From Streptomyces sp. BV286 (GTDB lineage: Bacteria > Actinomycetota > Actinomycetes > Streptomycetales > Streptomycetaceae), in assembly GCF_019090165.1 (NCBI RefSeq), contig NZ_JAHRIB010000158.1, forward strand, positions 1 through 47,474: DNA of 47,474 bases, read 5' to 3'. Positions within the stretch are counted from its first letter, which is position 1. Each line of letters begins with the position of its first letter. The notes below the pieces were generated by a model, which saw only the letters and a program-made list of their open reading frames with translations, made no database searches and was not told the DNA's origin. Positions 24,543 to 32,539 of this stretch are shown here, in pieces. The position numbers and the translations under genes are program-made.

Positions 24543-26195
24543 ATGGGGACCGAGGGGGAGAGACCGGAGGACAACGCCCGTGTCATCGCGGGCCGTTACC
24601 GCCTGGAGGCCAGACTCGGCCGGGGCGGCATGGGCGTCGTGTGGCGGGCCACGGACCAGTTGCTCGCCCGGCAGGTGGCCGTCAAGGAACTCGCCCTCGA
24701 CACCTCGCTCTCGGCGGAGGAGTCCCGGTTGCAGCGCGAGCGCACACTGCGCGAGGCACGCGCCATCGCGCAACTGCGGCATCCGCACATCGTCGTCGTG
24801 CACGACGTCGTCGAGCAGGACGAACGCCCGTACATCGTCATGGATCTGCTCGAAGGGGGCTCGCTCGCCGAGCGGATCTCCCGGTACGGACCCGTCGGCG
24901 CCGTCGAGGCGGCCCGGATGGGGATCGACCTCCTCGGAGCGCTGCGCAAGGCCCACGGCGCGGGGGTCCTGCACCGCGATCTGAAGCCCGCCAACGTACT
25001 CCTCACCGAGGAGGGCCGGGTCGTCCTCACCGACTTCGGGATCGCGCAGGTCGCAGGCGCGACGACACTCACCGAGAGCGGGTCGTTCGTGGGCTCGCCC
25101 GAGTACACCGCACCCGAGCGGATGTCGGGGGTCCGGACCGGGCCCGAGTCGGACCTGTGGTCGCTCGGCGCACTGCTCTGCACGGCACTGAGCGGTGAAT
25201 CGCCGTTCCGCCGCGACTCGTTGGGCGGAATCCTGCACGCGGTGGTGGTCGACGAGATACGCCCGCCCGCCGCGGCCGCGCCCCTGCTCCCCGTCGTACG
25301 GGGCCTGCTGGAGCGCGATCCCGAACAGCGGCTCGACGCGGTGGAGGCCGAGAGGCTGTTGCGGGCGTTCCTCGACACGGGCCGCACACCGGCCGTCCCG
25401 CCCGGATACACGCCGACACAGCGGGACGTACCCCGGCGGGAGCCCGGCGCCCCGGCTCCGACGCCACCGCCCGAACCGGCCGGGACACCTCCGCTGAGGC
25501 CCGCCGCGGCCGTGTCCACGTCGATGCGCAACGTGCTGATCGCGGCCGCCCTCGTCGCGGCGATGGCCGGAGCGGGAGTGTCCGCGGCCGCGTTGCTGAT
25601 GCGGGACGACGAGGGCGACGGGCCTGCTCCGCCGTCGAGTTCGGCCTCCTCACCCCGTACGGCGGCCACGACCACGAGTCCCGCCGCGAGCCCCGCGCCC
25701 ACGGTCACCGTCACGCGTACCCGGCCCTCGACCTCCACAGGCCGCACCGCGCCCGCGGGATACCGCCTCGCCAAGGACACGGCGGGCTTCTCGCTCGCCG
25801 TCCCCGAGGGCTTCACCCGCGAGGAACAGGGCGAGCGGATCTTCTACCTGTCGGCGGGCGAGGTCTTCCGCATCGGCGTCAAGACGTCCGACCCGGAACC
25901 GGGCGGCCCGCTCGCGGTGATGGGGCGCGCGGACGCCAGGGGTCCGGACACGAACCCCGGATACCGCGAGGGCCGTGTCACCGAGACCACCCGCTCCGGA
26001 CGCCCCGCCGCGCTCTGGCAGTTCACCTGGAACGGCTTCAGCGAGGTGGAGGGTGCTCGGCACACGTTCGATCTGTGCTGGGAGGAGGACGGCCGGATGT
26101 ACGACGTGTGGGTGTCGGCCCCGGTCGGCAGCGCGCGGGAGGCGCGGGAGTACTTCGACGTCGCGGTCGACACGTTCGCCCGCACGGACTCCTGA
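24543..26195 (+). CDS. Membrane Ser/Thr protein kinase, array member 4
   Basis: 550 residues from ATG 24543; ATG 24531 or 24534 are alternatives and no strong ribosome site is seen. The intact kinase domain covers 18-280: GRGGMG, Lys48, Asp146 in HRDLKPAN, Asp164 in DFG, activation segment TTLTESGS. A Pro-rich linker, membrane helix at 330-352, and a Ser/Thr/Pro-rich outer linker follow. The outer domain has GFSLAVPEGF and WQFTWNG, related to members 1-3. It is preceded by the 7-bp tandem repeat. Confidence 0.93.
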   Translation: MGTEGERPEDNARVIAGRYRLEARLGRGGMGVVWRATDQLLARQVAVKELALDTSLSAEESRLQRERTLREARAIAQLRHPHIVVVHDVVEQDERPYIVMDLLEGGSLAERISRYGPVGAVEAARMGIDLLGALRKAHGAGVLHRDLKPANVLLTEEGRVVLTDFGIAQVAGATTLTESGSFVGSPEYTAPERMSGVRTGPESDLWSLGALLCTALSGESPFRRDSLGGILHAVVVDEIRPPAAAAPLLPVVRGLLERDPEQRLDAVEAERLLRAFLDTGRTPAVPPGYTPTQRDVPRREPGAPAPTPPPEPAGTPPLRPAAAVSTSMRNVLIAAALVAAMAGAGVSAAALLMRDDEGDGPAPPSSSASSPRTAATTTSPAASPAPTVTVTRTRPSTSTGRTAPAGYRLAKDTAGFSLAVPEGFTREEQGERIFYLSAGEVFRIGVKTSDPEPGGPLAVMGRADARGPDTNPGYREGRVTETTRSGRPAALWQFTWNGFSEVEGARHTFDLCWEEDGRMYDVWVSAPVGSAREAREYFDVAVDTFARTDS

Positions 26196-26208
26196 GGCGT
26201 TCGGGTAA

Positions 26209-26263
26209 AAGGAACATGTCGTAAAAGCCGCATAAGGAACGCCGTGCGTCACGGGTCTGTGAC
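26209..26263 (+). promoter_or_regulatory. Upstream region of kinase 5: GGAAC boxes and GTCAC dyad
   Basis: Two AAGGAAC boxes occur (near 26210 and 26234). The second is followed at about 15 bp by TCT, resembling a sigma-E-type envelope-stress promoter. The dyad GTCAC-N6-GTGAC (26248-26263) overlaps its -10 side. Spacing and consensus are from memory, so this is tentative. Confidence 0.3.
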
Positions 26264-26316
26264 CGGAAAGCGCCCAGGGTGGAGCAGAAGCGCTTGCCAC
26301 GATAAGGATGGATCCC

Positions 26317-28059
26317 ATGAGCAGCAACGGGGGAGCCCCTTACGGTCCCGACGAACCAACGAGTTTCGGTCTGCAACCGCCGCGCCCGCCGGCCGCCGTG
26401 CCGTACCCCGGGAATCCGTACGCCGCACCTGCCCAGGTCGTGCCCGAACAGCAGGCGCCCCAGGAATTCCAGGCACCCCAGGAACGCCAGGAACCCCAAG
26501 AGCGCCAGACGCCCCGGGCACCCCGAGAAGGCCAGACACCCCAAGAAGGCCAGACGCCCCAGGAGCCCGGCGGCGGCCGGCTCATCGCTGGGCGGTACCG
26601 GCTGCTCGACAAGCTCGGCCACGGCGGCATGGGCACCGTGTGGCGGGCCAAGGACGAGACGGTGGACCGGGAGGTCGCCGTCAAGGAACCCCGCGTACCC
26701 GACCATCTTCCCGAACGTGAACGAGCCAATGTCTACGAGCGGATGCGGCGCGAGGCGCGCGCCGCGGCGCGGCTCGACCACCCGGCCGTCGTCAACGTCC
26801 ACGACGTCGCGGTCGTGGACGGCCGGCCGTGGATCGTGATGGAGCTGGTCCGGGGCCGTTCGCTCGGAGCCGCCCTCCAGGAGGGCACGCTCGGCGCGCG
26901 CGAAGCGGCGAGAATCGGCCTCGAGGTGCTCGGCGCGCTGGAGGCCGCGCACACGGCGGGCATCCTGCACCGCGACGTCAAGCCGGACAACGTGCTGCTC
27001 GGCACGGGCGACCGGGTCGTCCTCACCGACTTCGGCATCGCCCAGATCGAGGGCGAGACGAATCTGACGGACACGGGCGGTTTCGTCGGCTCGCCCGAGT
27101 TCATCGCGCCCGAGCGGGTGTTGGGGCAGCGCCCGGGCCCGGCGTCGGACCTCTGGTCGCTCGGCGTGGTCCTGTACGCGGCCACGGAGGGCGTCTCGCC
27201 GTTCCGCCGCAGCAACACGCCCGCGACGCTCCAGTCCGTCCTCAACGCCACGCCGGCGCCGCCCAGCACGGCCACGGGGCCGCTCGCCGAGGCGGTCAAC
27301 GGTCTCCTCGACAAGGATCCGGCCCGCCGCCCGGACGCCGCGCGGGTACGCGCGCTCCTGGAGCAGACGGCACGGCCGCCGGAGCCCGAGGTCACGCGGG
27401 TCGTCCGGTCGGAGCCGCCCGCCAGGAGACAGCTGCGGGTCGGCCGCAAGGGCTGGGCCGGCATCGGCGCCGTGGTCGTCGCGGCGGTGGTGGCAGCGTA
27501 CGTGGTGCTCGCGGACCCGTTCGCCGGGCCGCTGCCGGACGGCTGGAAGAAGGAGGACGTGAAGGCCCTGGGGGCGACGGTGGCGGTCCCGGCCGGCTAC
27601 CAGAAGACGGTGCCCAAGGCCGATGCGCCGGCGGAGGAACACTGGGTCACGTTCACCGATCAGAGCGGCACCCTCTGGGTCAGTCTGTCGCTGGCCAGGA
27701 AGAGCGAGGACGCCTCGGGCGAGATCGCCGCCTCGGCGCCGGCCGAGATGTACGACGACGATGCCACCTACAAGAAGAGCGGCGCCTACGCCCTCGGCAT
27801 GGACGCCGATCCGACGCCGAAGAGCACGCCCGACAACGCCACGTACAAGGACCGCAAGGCCGCCCGGAACACCATCGTCTACTCCAGCCTGGACTCCGAC
27901 GCCCCGCGGCCGCGCGAGATCCAGCTGCTGTACTACAAGACCAGGTCGGGCGACATGTACAAGCTCATGATCGGCTACCCGGGCAGGGGCGACTTCACCG
28001 AGCGGGGACGCGAGGTCGCGAGGACGGCCATCGCGAACCTGGACATCGACAAGCTGTGA
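26317..28059 (+). CDS. Membrane Ser/Thr protein kinase, array member 5
   Basis: 580 residues from ATG 26317 (AAGGATG upstream; ATG 26308 possible). An N-terminal Pro/Gln/Glu-rich extension (about 40-85) has repeated QAPQE/QTPQE units. The intact kinase domain covers 92-355: GHGGMG, Lys123, Asp220 in HRDVKPDN, Asp238 in DFG, activation segment TNLTDTGG. A membrane helix lies at 380-400. The outer domain differs from members 1-4: it starts PLPDGWKKEDVKALGATVAV and lacks the WxFTW signature, though VPAGYQ aligns loosely. A terminator follows at once, closing the array. Confidence 0.93.
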   Translation: MSSNGGAPYGPDEPTSFGLQPPRPPAAVPYPGNPYAAPAQVVPEQQAPQEFQAPQERQEPQERQTPRAPREGQTPQEGQTPQEPGGGRLIAGRYRLLDKLGHGGMGTVWRAKDETVDREVAVKEPRVPDHLPERERANVYERMRREARAAARLDHPAVVNVHDVAVVDGRPWIVMELVRGRSLGAALQEGTLGAREAARIGLEVLGALEAAHTAGILHRDVKPDNVLLGTGDRVVLTDFGIAQIEGETNLTDTGGFVGSPEFIAPERVLGQRPGPASDLWSLGVVLYAATEGVSPFRRSNTPATLQSVLNATPAPPSTATGPLAEAVNGLLDKDPARRPDAARVRALLEQTARPPEPEVTRVVRSEPPARRQLRVGRKGWAGIGAVVVAAVVAAYVVLADPFAGPLPDGWKKEDVKALGATVAVPAGYQKTVPKADAPAEEHWVTFTDQSGTLWVSLSLARKSEDASGEIAASAPAEMYDDDATYKKSGAYALGMDADPTPKSTPDNATYKDRKAARNTIVYSSLDSDAPRPREIQLLYYKTRSGDMYKLMIGYPGRGDFTERGREVARTAIANLDIDKL

Positions 28060-28079
28060 ACCGACGGTGAGGGAACCGG

Positions 28080-28117
28080 CGCGGGGGCGGGCCGGTGCGC
28101 CCGGACCCGCCCCCGCG
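28080..28117. terminator. Bidirectional terminator after kinase 5
   Basis: 12-bp stem CGCGGGGGCGGG / CCCGCCCCCGCG with a 14-nt loop that can itself pair, between convergent kinase 5 and the lipoprotein gene. Confidence 0.75.
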
Positions 28118-28149
28118 TCGGTCTCCCGCTGCCGTCAACCGGCGTCCGG

Positions 28150-28992
28150 TCAGCCGAGCTTGGCCGTCTGGGCCTTGATCAGGGCGGCCGGCACCGCGTA
28201 GTCGGAGACCTTCGCGTCGTCGGCGAAGGCAGCCAGGCTGAACGTGAAGTACGTGGCGACCGTGCTCCCGTGCCGCGCGACCTCCGCGTGCACGACCGGG
28301 TCACCGTCGGTGTCCGCGGTCGCCGCGAACGCGAGTGACTCGTCGCCGCTGCCGGACGCCTTCTCGCTCGCGATCTTCTTGAACTTCTGGGGCTCGCCCT
28401 TCGCCGTCGCCGTGAAGCCGCCGCCACAGCCGTCGATCGCGGCGGAGACCGATGCCATGGTCTCCTTCGCGCCGTCCCCCTCGTACGAGGAGAGCGAGAC
28501 GATGCTCACCGTCGAACCGAGGGCGTCGGTGATCGAGTTCATCGCTTCGTCGAGCTCCTCCTCGGTCATGTCCTCCATGTCCTTGGTGGGGGACGCGCTC
28601 GGCTTGGCCGTGGGGTCCTCCTGGGCCATGCGGTTGACGTAGGAGGCCGAATCGCCCGGCGCGAAACCGGTGAGGACGTACACGAGAGGCGCGCACTTCT
28701 CGTCGACGACCTTGATGTCCTTCTTGGAGGAGGCGAACTGCTCGGCCCCGTCGGCCGGACCGACCTTGAAGCCCTTGACGTCCGCCGTGGCGATGATGAG
28801 CTTCTCCAGCTCACTGTCGCTCAGGACCTTCGCTGCCGCGGCCGGTTCCTTGGTCCCGGCCTTGTCGCCGGAGCCCGAACCCGAGTCCGACGCGCCGTCG
28901 GAGCCGCTGTCGGAGCACCCGGTCACCAGGGCGAGCGAGAGGACCGACACGACGGCGGCGGCGCCGGTACGCGGCAGCGCGAATCTCTTCAT
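28150..28992 (-). CDS. Secreted lipoprotein A, paralogue of the lipoprotein at 36961
   Basis: 280 residues. The signal ends in LVTGC, a good lipobox with Cys26, followed by a Ser/Gly/Asp linker, so it is anchored to the outer face of the membrane. The mature domain (about 55-280) has ADVKGFKV, two likely disulfide Cys, SIVSLSSYEG, GDESLAF and a C-terminal AALIKAQTAKLG. These match lipoprotein B in order and spacing and recall the PknH-sensor-like lipoprotein families of actinobacteria (inferred). Its position directly after the kinase array is suggestive. The start is preceded by GAAGGAAT and a TATTCGAATA palindrome. Confidence 0.85.
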   Translation of the reverse strand: MKRFALPRTGAAAVVSVLSLALVTGCSDSGSDGASDSGSGSGDKAGTKEPAAAAKVLSDSELEKLIIATADVKGFKVGPADGAEQFASSKKDIKVVDEKCAPLVYVLTGFAPGDSASYVNRMAQEDPTAKPSASPTKDMEDMTEEELDEAMNSITDALGSTVSIVSLSSYEGDGAKETMASVSAAIDGCGGGFTATAKGEPQKFKKIASEKASGSGDESLAFAATADTDGDPVVHAEVARHGSTVATYFTFSLAAFADDAKVSDYAVPAALIKAQTAKLG

Positions 28993-29113
28993 TATTCGAA
29001 TATTCCTTCGGAGTTATCGGGGTGGAGCTGGAGTCTGTGCGGCGGTCAAGGAAACGTCAAGTCGGGTCAGGGAGGGCATACTGCTGCCCCTGACGTGGAG
29101 AGAGGCGGCGGGC

Positions 29114-30529
29114 GTGGGCCTGGATCTTGACGGGCGGGCGCATGCCCGGCAGCGGTGGGCGGCGCGCGGCGCACTGGGCGCCACCGGTCTCGCCGTGCTG
29201 CTGCCGCTCGGGTACGCGAGGGCCGCGAGCCTGCTGCTCGTCGCGGTCGGGGTGTTCGGCACGGCGGTCACCGTGGCCGCGCTGTGGTGGGTGCTGACCC
29301 TGCGGGGCACGGCCCGGGCGGCGGCCGCGGTCCTCGCCCTCGCGACACCCGCGGCCGTCGTCTGGATCTTCGCCGCCGCGAACCTGCTGTGGGTCGTCGT
29401 CGTGTCACTGACGCTGTGGTGTTTCGCCCTCTGGGCCGGGAAGTTCGCGCTCAGCAGCACCAAGTCGCACGCCGTGAGCGTGGCGGAGTACCGGACTCCC
29501 GCCCCCACCAGGGCCTTCCTCATCATGAATCCGCGGTCCGGAGGCGGAAAGGTCGAGCGGTTCGGGCTGAAGGAGAAGGCGGAGAGGCTCGGGGCGCGTG
29601 TCCATCTCCTCGACGCCGAACGGCAGGAGGACGTGACCGAACTCGCCCGGCGGGCCGTCGCGGACGGGGCCGACCTGCTCGGCGTCGCGGGCGGGGACGG
29701 TACGCAGGCGCTCGTCGCCGCCGTCGCCGCGGAGCACGACGTGCCGTTCCTCGTGGTCTGTGCCGGGACGCGGAACCACTTCGCCATGGACCTCGGGCTC
29801 GACCGCGACGACCCGGCCGCCTCCCTCGACGCGCTCACCGACGCGGGGGTCGAACTCCGCGTCGACCTCGGCTTCGCCGACACGTACCCCTTCGTCAACA
29901 ACGCCTCGTTCGGGGCGTACGCCGTCGTCGTGCAGAGCCCCGCGTACCGGGACGACAAGGTCCGTACGACGCTGGAGCTGCTGCCCGAGCTGCTGACGCA
30001 CGAGCGGGGGCCCCGGCTGACCGCCCGGGTGGAGGAGACGGACGGCGCCGCGGCGGCCGTCGTCGACGCGCCCCAGGCACTCCTCGTGAGCAACAACCCC
30101 TACCGCATGGACGATCCGGCGGGGCTCGGCTACCGCGAACGGCTGGAGTCCGGTGTGCTGGGCGTCCTCGGCATCCGGGTCGAGAACGCCGCCGAGGCCG
30201 CCGGCCTGCTCCTGGGGCGCCACTCCACCGGGCTCACGGTGCTGACGGCCCGTGAGGTGGTCGTGGACGCCGACCGCCCCGGGATCGAGGTCGGCGTGGA
30301 CGGCGAGGCCCTCGTCCTGCCCACGCCGGTACGGTGCCGGATCGAGCCCGGGGCTCTGCGTGTGCGCGTGCCCGGGAACCGCCCCGGCGTGCCGGAGGCC
30401 AGGCCGCCCATGGACTGGCGCCGGCTGCGCAAGCTCGCGGCGGCGGTGGGACGCACGGCCCTCCCCAAGCACCGGTCGCCGCACGGGAAGGGCCCCCTGC
30501 CCGGCGGCCGGACCCCTCCCACGGCCTGA
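29114..30529 (+). CDS. Membrane-anchored diacylglycerol kinase family lipid kinase
   Basis: 471 residues from GTG 29114 (GAGAGAGGC upstream). Residues about 15-110 hold three to four hydrophobic helices (LGATGLAVLLPLG, LLLVAVGVFGTAVTVAALWW, VVWIFAAANLLWVVVVSLTL). The catalytic domain starts at RAFLIMNPRSGGGK, with the phosphate-binding GGDGT motif, CAGTRNHFAMDLGL and NNASFGAY, all typical of the DagK/YegS/sphingosine kinase superfamily. It should phosphorylate a membrane lipid such as diacylglycerol. A CATACT (29077-29082) is a likely -10. It is divergent from lipoprotein A. Confidence 0.9.
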   Translation: MGLDLDGRAHARQRWAARGALGATGLAVLLPLGYARAASLLLVAVGVFGTAVTVAALWWVLTLRGTARAAAAVLALATPAAVVWIFAAANLLWVVVVSLTLWCFALWAGKFALSSTKSHAVSVAEYRTPAPTRAFLIMNPRSGGGKVERFGLKEKAERLGARVHLLDAERQEDVTELARRAVADGADLLGVAGGDGTQALVAAVAAEHDVPFLVVCAGTRNHFAMDLGLDRDDPAASLDALTDAGVELRVDLGFADTYPFVNNASFGAYAVVVQSPAYRDDKVRTTLELLPELLTHERGPRLTARVEETDGAAAAVVDAPQALLVSNNPYRMDDPAGLGYRERLESGVLGVLGIRVENAAEAAGLLLGRHSTGLTVLTAREVVVDADRPGIEVGVDGEALVLPTPVRCRIEPGALRVRVPGNRPGVPEARPPMDWRRLRKLAAAVGRTALPKHRSPHGKGPLPGGRTPPTA

Positions 30530-30679
30530 CATCGACGGGCCCGGCTCGGGCGGCATGGGATCGCACTGGGGTCGTACGGCGGGCCGCCGACGGACTCGTG
30601 GGGGGACGTGGCGGGCAAGGGGCGCGGCTGCCAGGGGACCTGGGGGACGGCCCGTGACCGTCTGCGGATCGTGCCGTGA

Positions 30680-30763
30680 CGATTCGCACCGATTCGTCGG
30701 CCCGGCCCTGATCATCGCCGGACAACGCCCTGATCAGGCCATTTGTTGCCAGTGATCACTGGC
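30680..30763 (+). promoter_or_regulatory. Triple TGATCA dyads at 22-bp spacing (operator array)
   Basis: TGATCA occurs at 30709-30714, 30731-30736 and 30753-30758, each exactly 22 bp after the last. The third is the centre of a perfect 16-bp palindrome, GCCAGTGATCACTGGC (30748-30763), and the second of CCTGATCAGG. A direct repeat CGATTCG (30680, 30690) stands just upstream. The array ends 74 bp before the dehydrogenase start, suiting an activator or co-operative repressor. The rest of this 308-bp gap shows no gene. Confidence 0.65.
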
Positions 30764-30837
30764 GCCGTGTGTGTACTCCGTGAATCCCTATTACCGCCGG
30801 GTACCCAAAGAGGCCGGGCGGGCATACCCTGCGGCTC

Positions 30838-32463
30838 ATGACGGACTCGCAGGCCCCGGTACAGGCCCCGGCAAAGACCGGCACCAACCCCCTCGCGCCC
30901 GCCCCCGAGGGCGCCCGCACGGCAGCTGACGTGGTCACGCCGGAGCTGATCGCACAGCTCACGCGTGGCGTCGCCGGTTCGGGCCGGACCGCCAACCACA
31001 CGCCGTTCACCGGCGAGAAGCTGGCCGACCTGCCCGAGTCCACCCCGGAGGACGTCGAGAAGGCCTACGAGCGGGCCCGCGCGGCCCAGGCGGTCTGGGC
31101 CCAGGTGCCGGTCAGGCAGCGCGCGGCCGTCCTCCTCCGCTTCCACGACCTCGTGCTCGCCCGCCAGGCCGAGGTGCTGGACCTGATCCAGCTGGAGACC
31201 GGCAAGGCCCGGCTGCACGCCCACGAGGAGGTCCAGGCGGTCGCCGTCGCGGCCCGCCACTACGGCCGCCGGGCACCCTTCTACCTGCGCCCCAAGCGCC
31301 ACGCGGGCGCCATGCCGACCCTCACCAAGGTCACCGAGCTGCGCCACCCGCGAGGCGTCGTCGGCCAGATCGCCCCCTGGAACTACCCGCTGGAACTCTC
31401 CGTCGGTGACGCGCTGCCCGCCTTCGTCGCGGGCAACGCCGTCGTGATGAAGCCCGACACCGAGACCTGCCTCACCGCCCTGTGGGCCCGTGACCTGCTG
31501 ATCGAGGCGGGCCTGCCGGCCGACGTCTTCCAGGTCGTCCTCGGCGAGGGCCCCGTCGTCGGCCCGGAGGTCGTCAAGCACGCCGACTACGTCTCCTTCA
31601 CCGGCTCCACCCGCACGGGCCGCCAGGTCGCCCAGGGCGCGGCCGCCCGGCTGGTCGGCGTCTCCCTCGAACTCGGCGGCAAGAACGCCATGCTGGTCCT
31701 GGCGGACGCCGACATCGACAAGGCCGCGGCCGGCGCGGTCCGCGCCTGCTTCTCGTCGGCCGGCCAACTCTGCATCTCCATCGAGCGGTTGTACGTCCAC
31801 GAGTCGATCGCGGACACCTTCGTGGAGCGGTTCGCCGCGCGGACCAGGGCGATGCGACTCGGCAGGTCCCTCGCGTACGGCGCCGAGATGGGCTCGCTGG
31901 TCGGCGAGCGCCAGCTGGAGACCGTGACCCGGCACGTCGAGGAGGCGGTCGCCAAGGGGGCCACGGTCGTCGCGGGCGGTGTCGCGCGCCCCGACATCGG
32001 CCCGTACTTCTTCGAGCCCACCATCCTCGACGGCGTCGAGGCGCCGATGGCGGTCTGCGGCGAGGAGACCTTCGGCCCGGTCGTGTCCATCTACCGGTTC
32101 AAGGACGAGGACGAGGTGATCGAGGCCGCCAACTCCACGGCGTACGGCCTCAACTCGTCGGTCTGGACGAAGGACGGCCGCCGCGGTGCCAAGGTCGCGG
32201 CCCGGCTGCGCACCGGGACGGTCAACGTCAACGAGGGCTACGCGCCCGCGTACGGCAGCGTCCAGTCGCCGATGGGCGGCATGAAGGACTCCGGCCTCGG
32301 CCGCCGGCACGGCTCCGAGGGCATCCTCAAGTACACCGAGGCCCAGACGGTCGCCCAGCAGCGCCTGCTGCCGATGGCCCCGTCCCTCGGCATGGACGAC
32401 GAGAAGTACGCCCAGTTCATGAGCCGCAGCCTGAGGCTGATGAAGGCATTCCGGTTCAGGTAG
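30838..32463 (+). CDS. gabD2: Succinate-semialdehyde dehydrogenase (GabD2-type)
   Basis: 541-residue aldehyde dehydrogenase; oxidises succinate semialdehyde to succinate with NAD(P)+, in GABA or 2-oxoglutarate breakdown. Marks: QIAPWNYPLELSVGDALPA, VSFTGSTRTGR, Glu278 in LELGGKN, catalytic Cys312 in SSAGQLCISIERL, and EETFGPV. The long N terminus (TPELIAQLTRGV) fits the GabD2 group. TACCCT (30825-30830) seven bases before the ATG and no ribosome site suggest a leaderless mRNA. The GMC oxidoreductase follows at 76 bp, separated by a hairpin. Confidence 0.9.
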   Translation: MTDSQAPVQAPAKTGTNPLAPAPEGARTAADVVTPELIAQLTRGVAGSGRTANHTPFTGEKLADLPESTPEDVEKAYERARAAQAVWAQVPVRQRAAVLLRFHDLVLARQAEVLDLIQLETGKARLHAHEEVQAVAVAARHYGRRAPFYLRPKRHAGAMPTLTKVTELRHPRGVVGQIAPWNYPLELSVGDALPAFVAGNAVVMKPDTETCLTALWARDLLIEAGLPADVFQVVLGEGPVVGPEVVKHADYVSFTGSTRTGRQVAQGAAARLVGVSLELGGKNAMLVLADADIDKAAAGAVRACFSSAGQLCISIERLYVHESIADTFVERFAARTRAMRLGRSLAYGAEMGSLVGERQLETVTRHVEEAVAKGATVVAGGVARPDIGPYFFEPTILDGVEAPMAVCGEETFGPVVSIYRFKDEDEVIEAANSTAYGLNSSVWTKDGRRGAKVAARLRTGTVNVNEGYAPAYGSVQSPMGGMKDSGLGRRHGSEGILKYTEAQTVAQQRLLPMAPSLGMDDEKYAQFMSRSLRLMKAFRFR

Positions 32464-32473
32464 GCCGGCCCTC

Positions 32474-32503
32474 GCAGGGCGCGCGGGGAACCGCGCGCCC
32501 TGC
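32474..32503 (+). terminator. Hairpin between dehydrogenase and GMC oxidoreductase genes
   Basis: Perfect 13-bp stem GCAGGGCGCGCGG / CCGCGCGCCCTGC closed by a GGAA tetraloop, 10 bp after the stop codon and 36 bp before the next start. No T tract is present. It may be a partial terminator or an mRNA-stabilising structure within an operon. Confidence 0.55.
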
Positions 32504-32539
32504 CACATGACCCGCACGGACACTCGACGAGGAGCACAC

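Noticed and set aside
26448..26580. Short direct repeats at the start of kinase 5 as a mobile or CRISPR-like repeat
   Set aside because: They encode a Pro/Gln-rich protein segment in frame and vary between units; this is coding low complexity.
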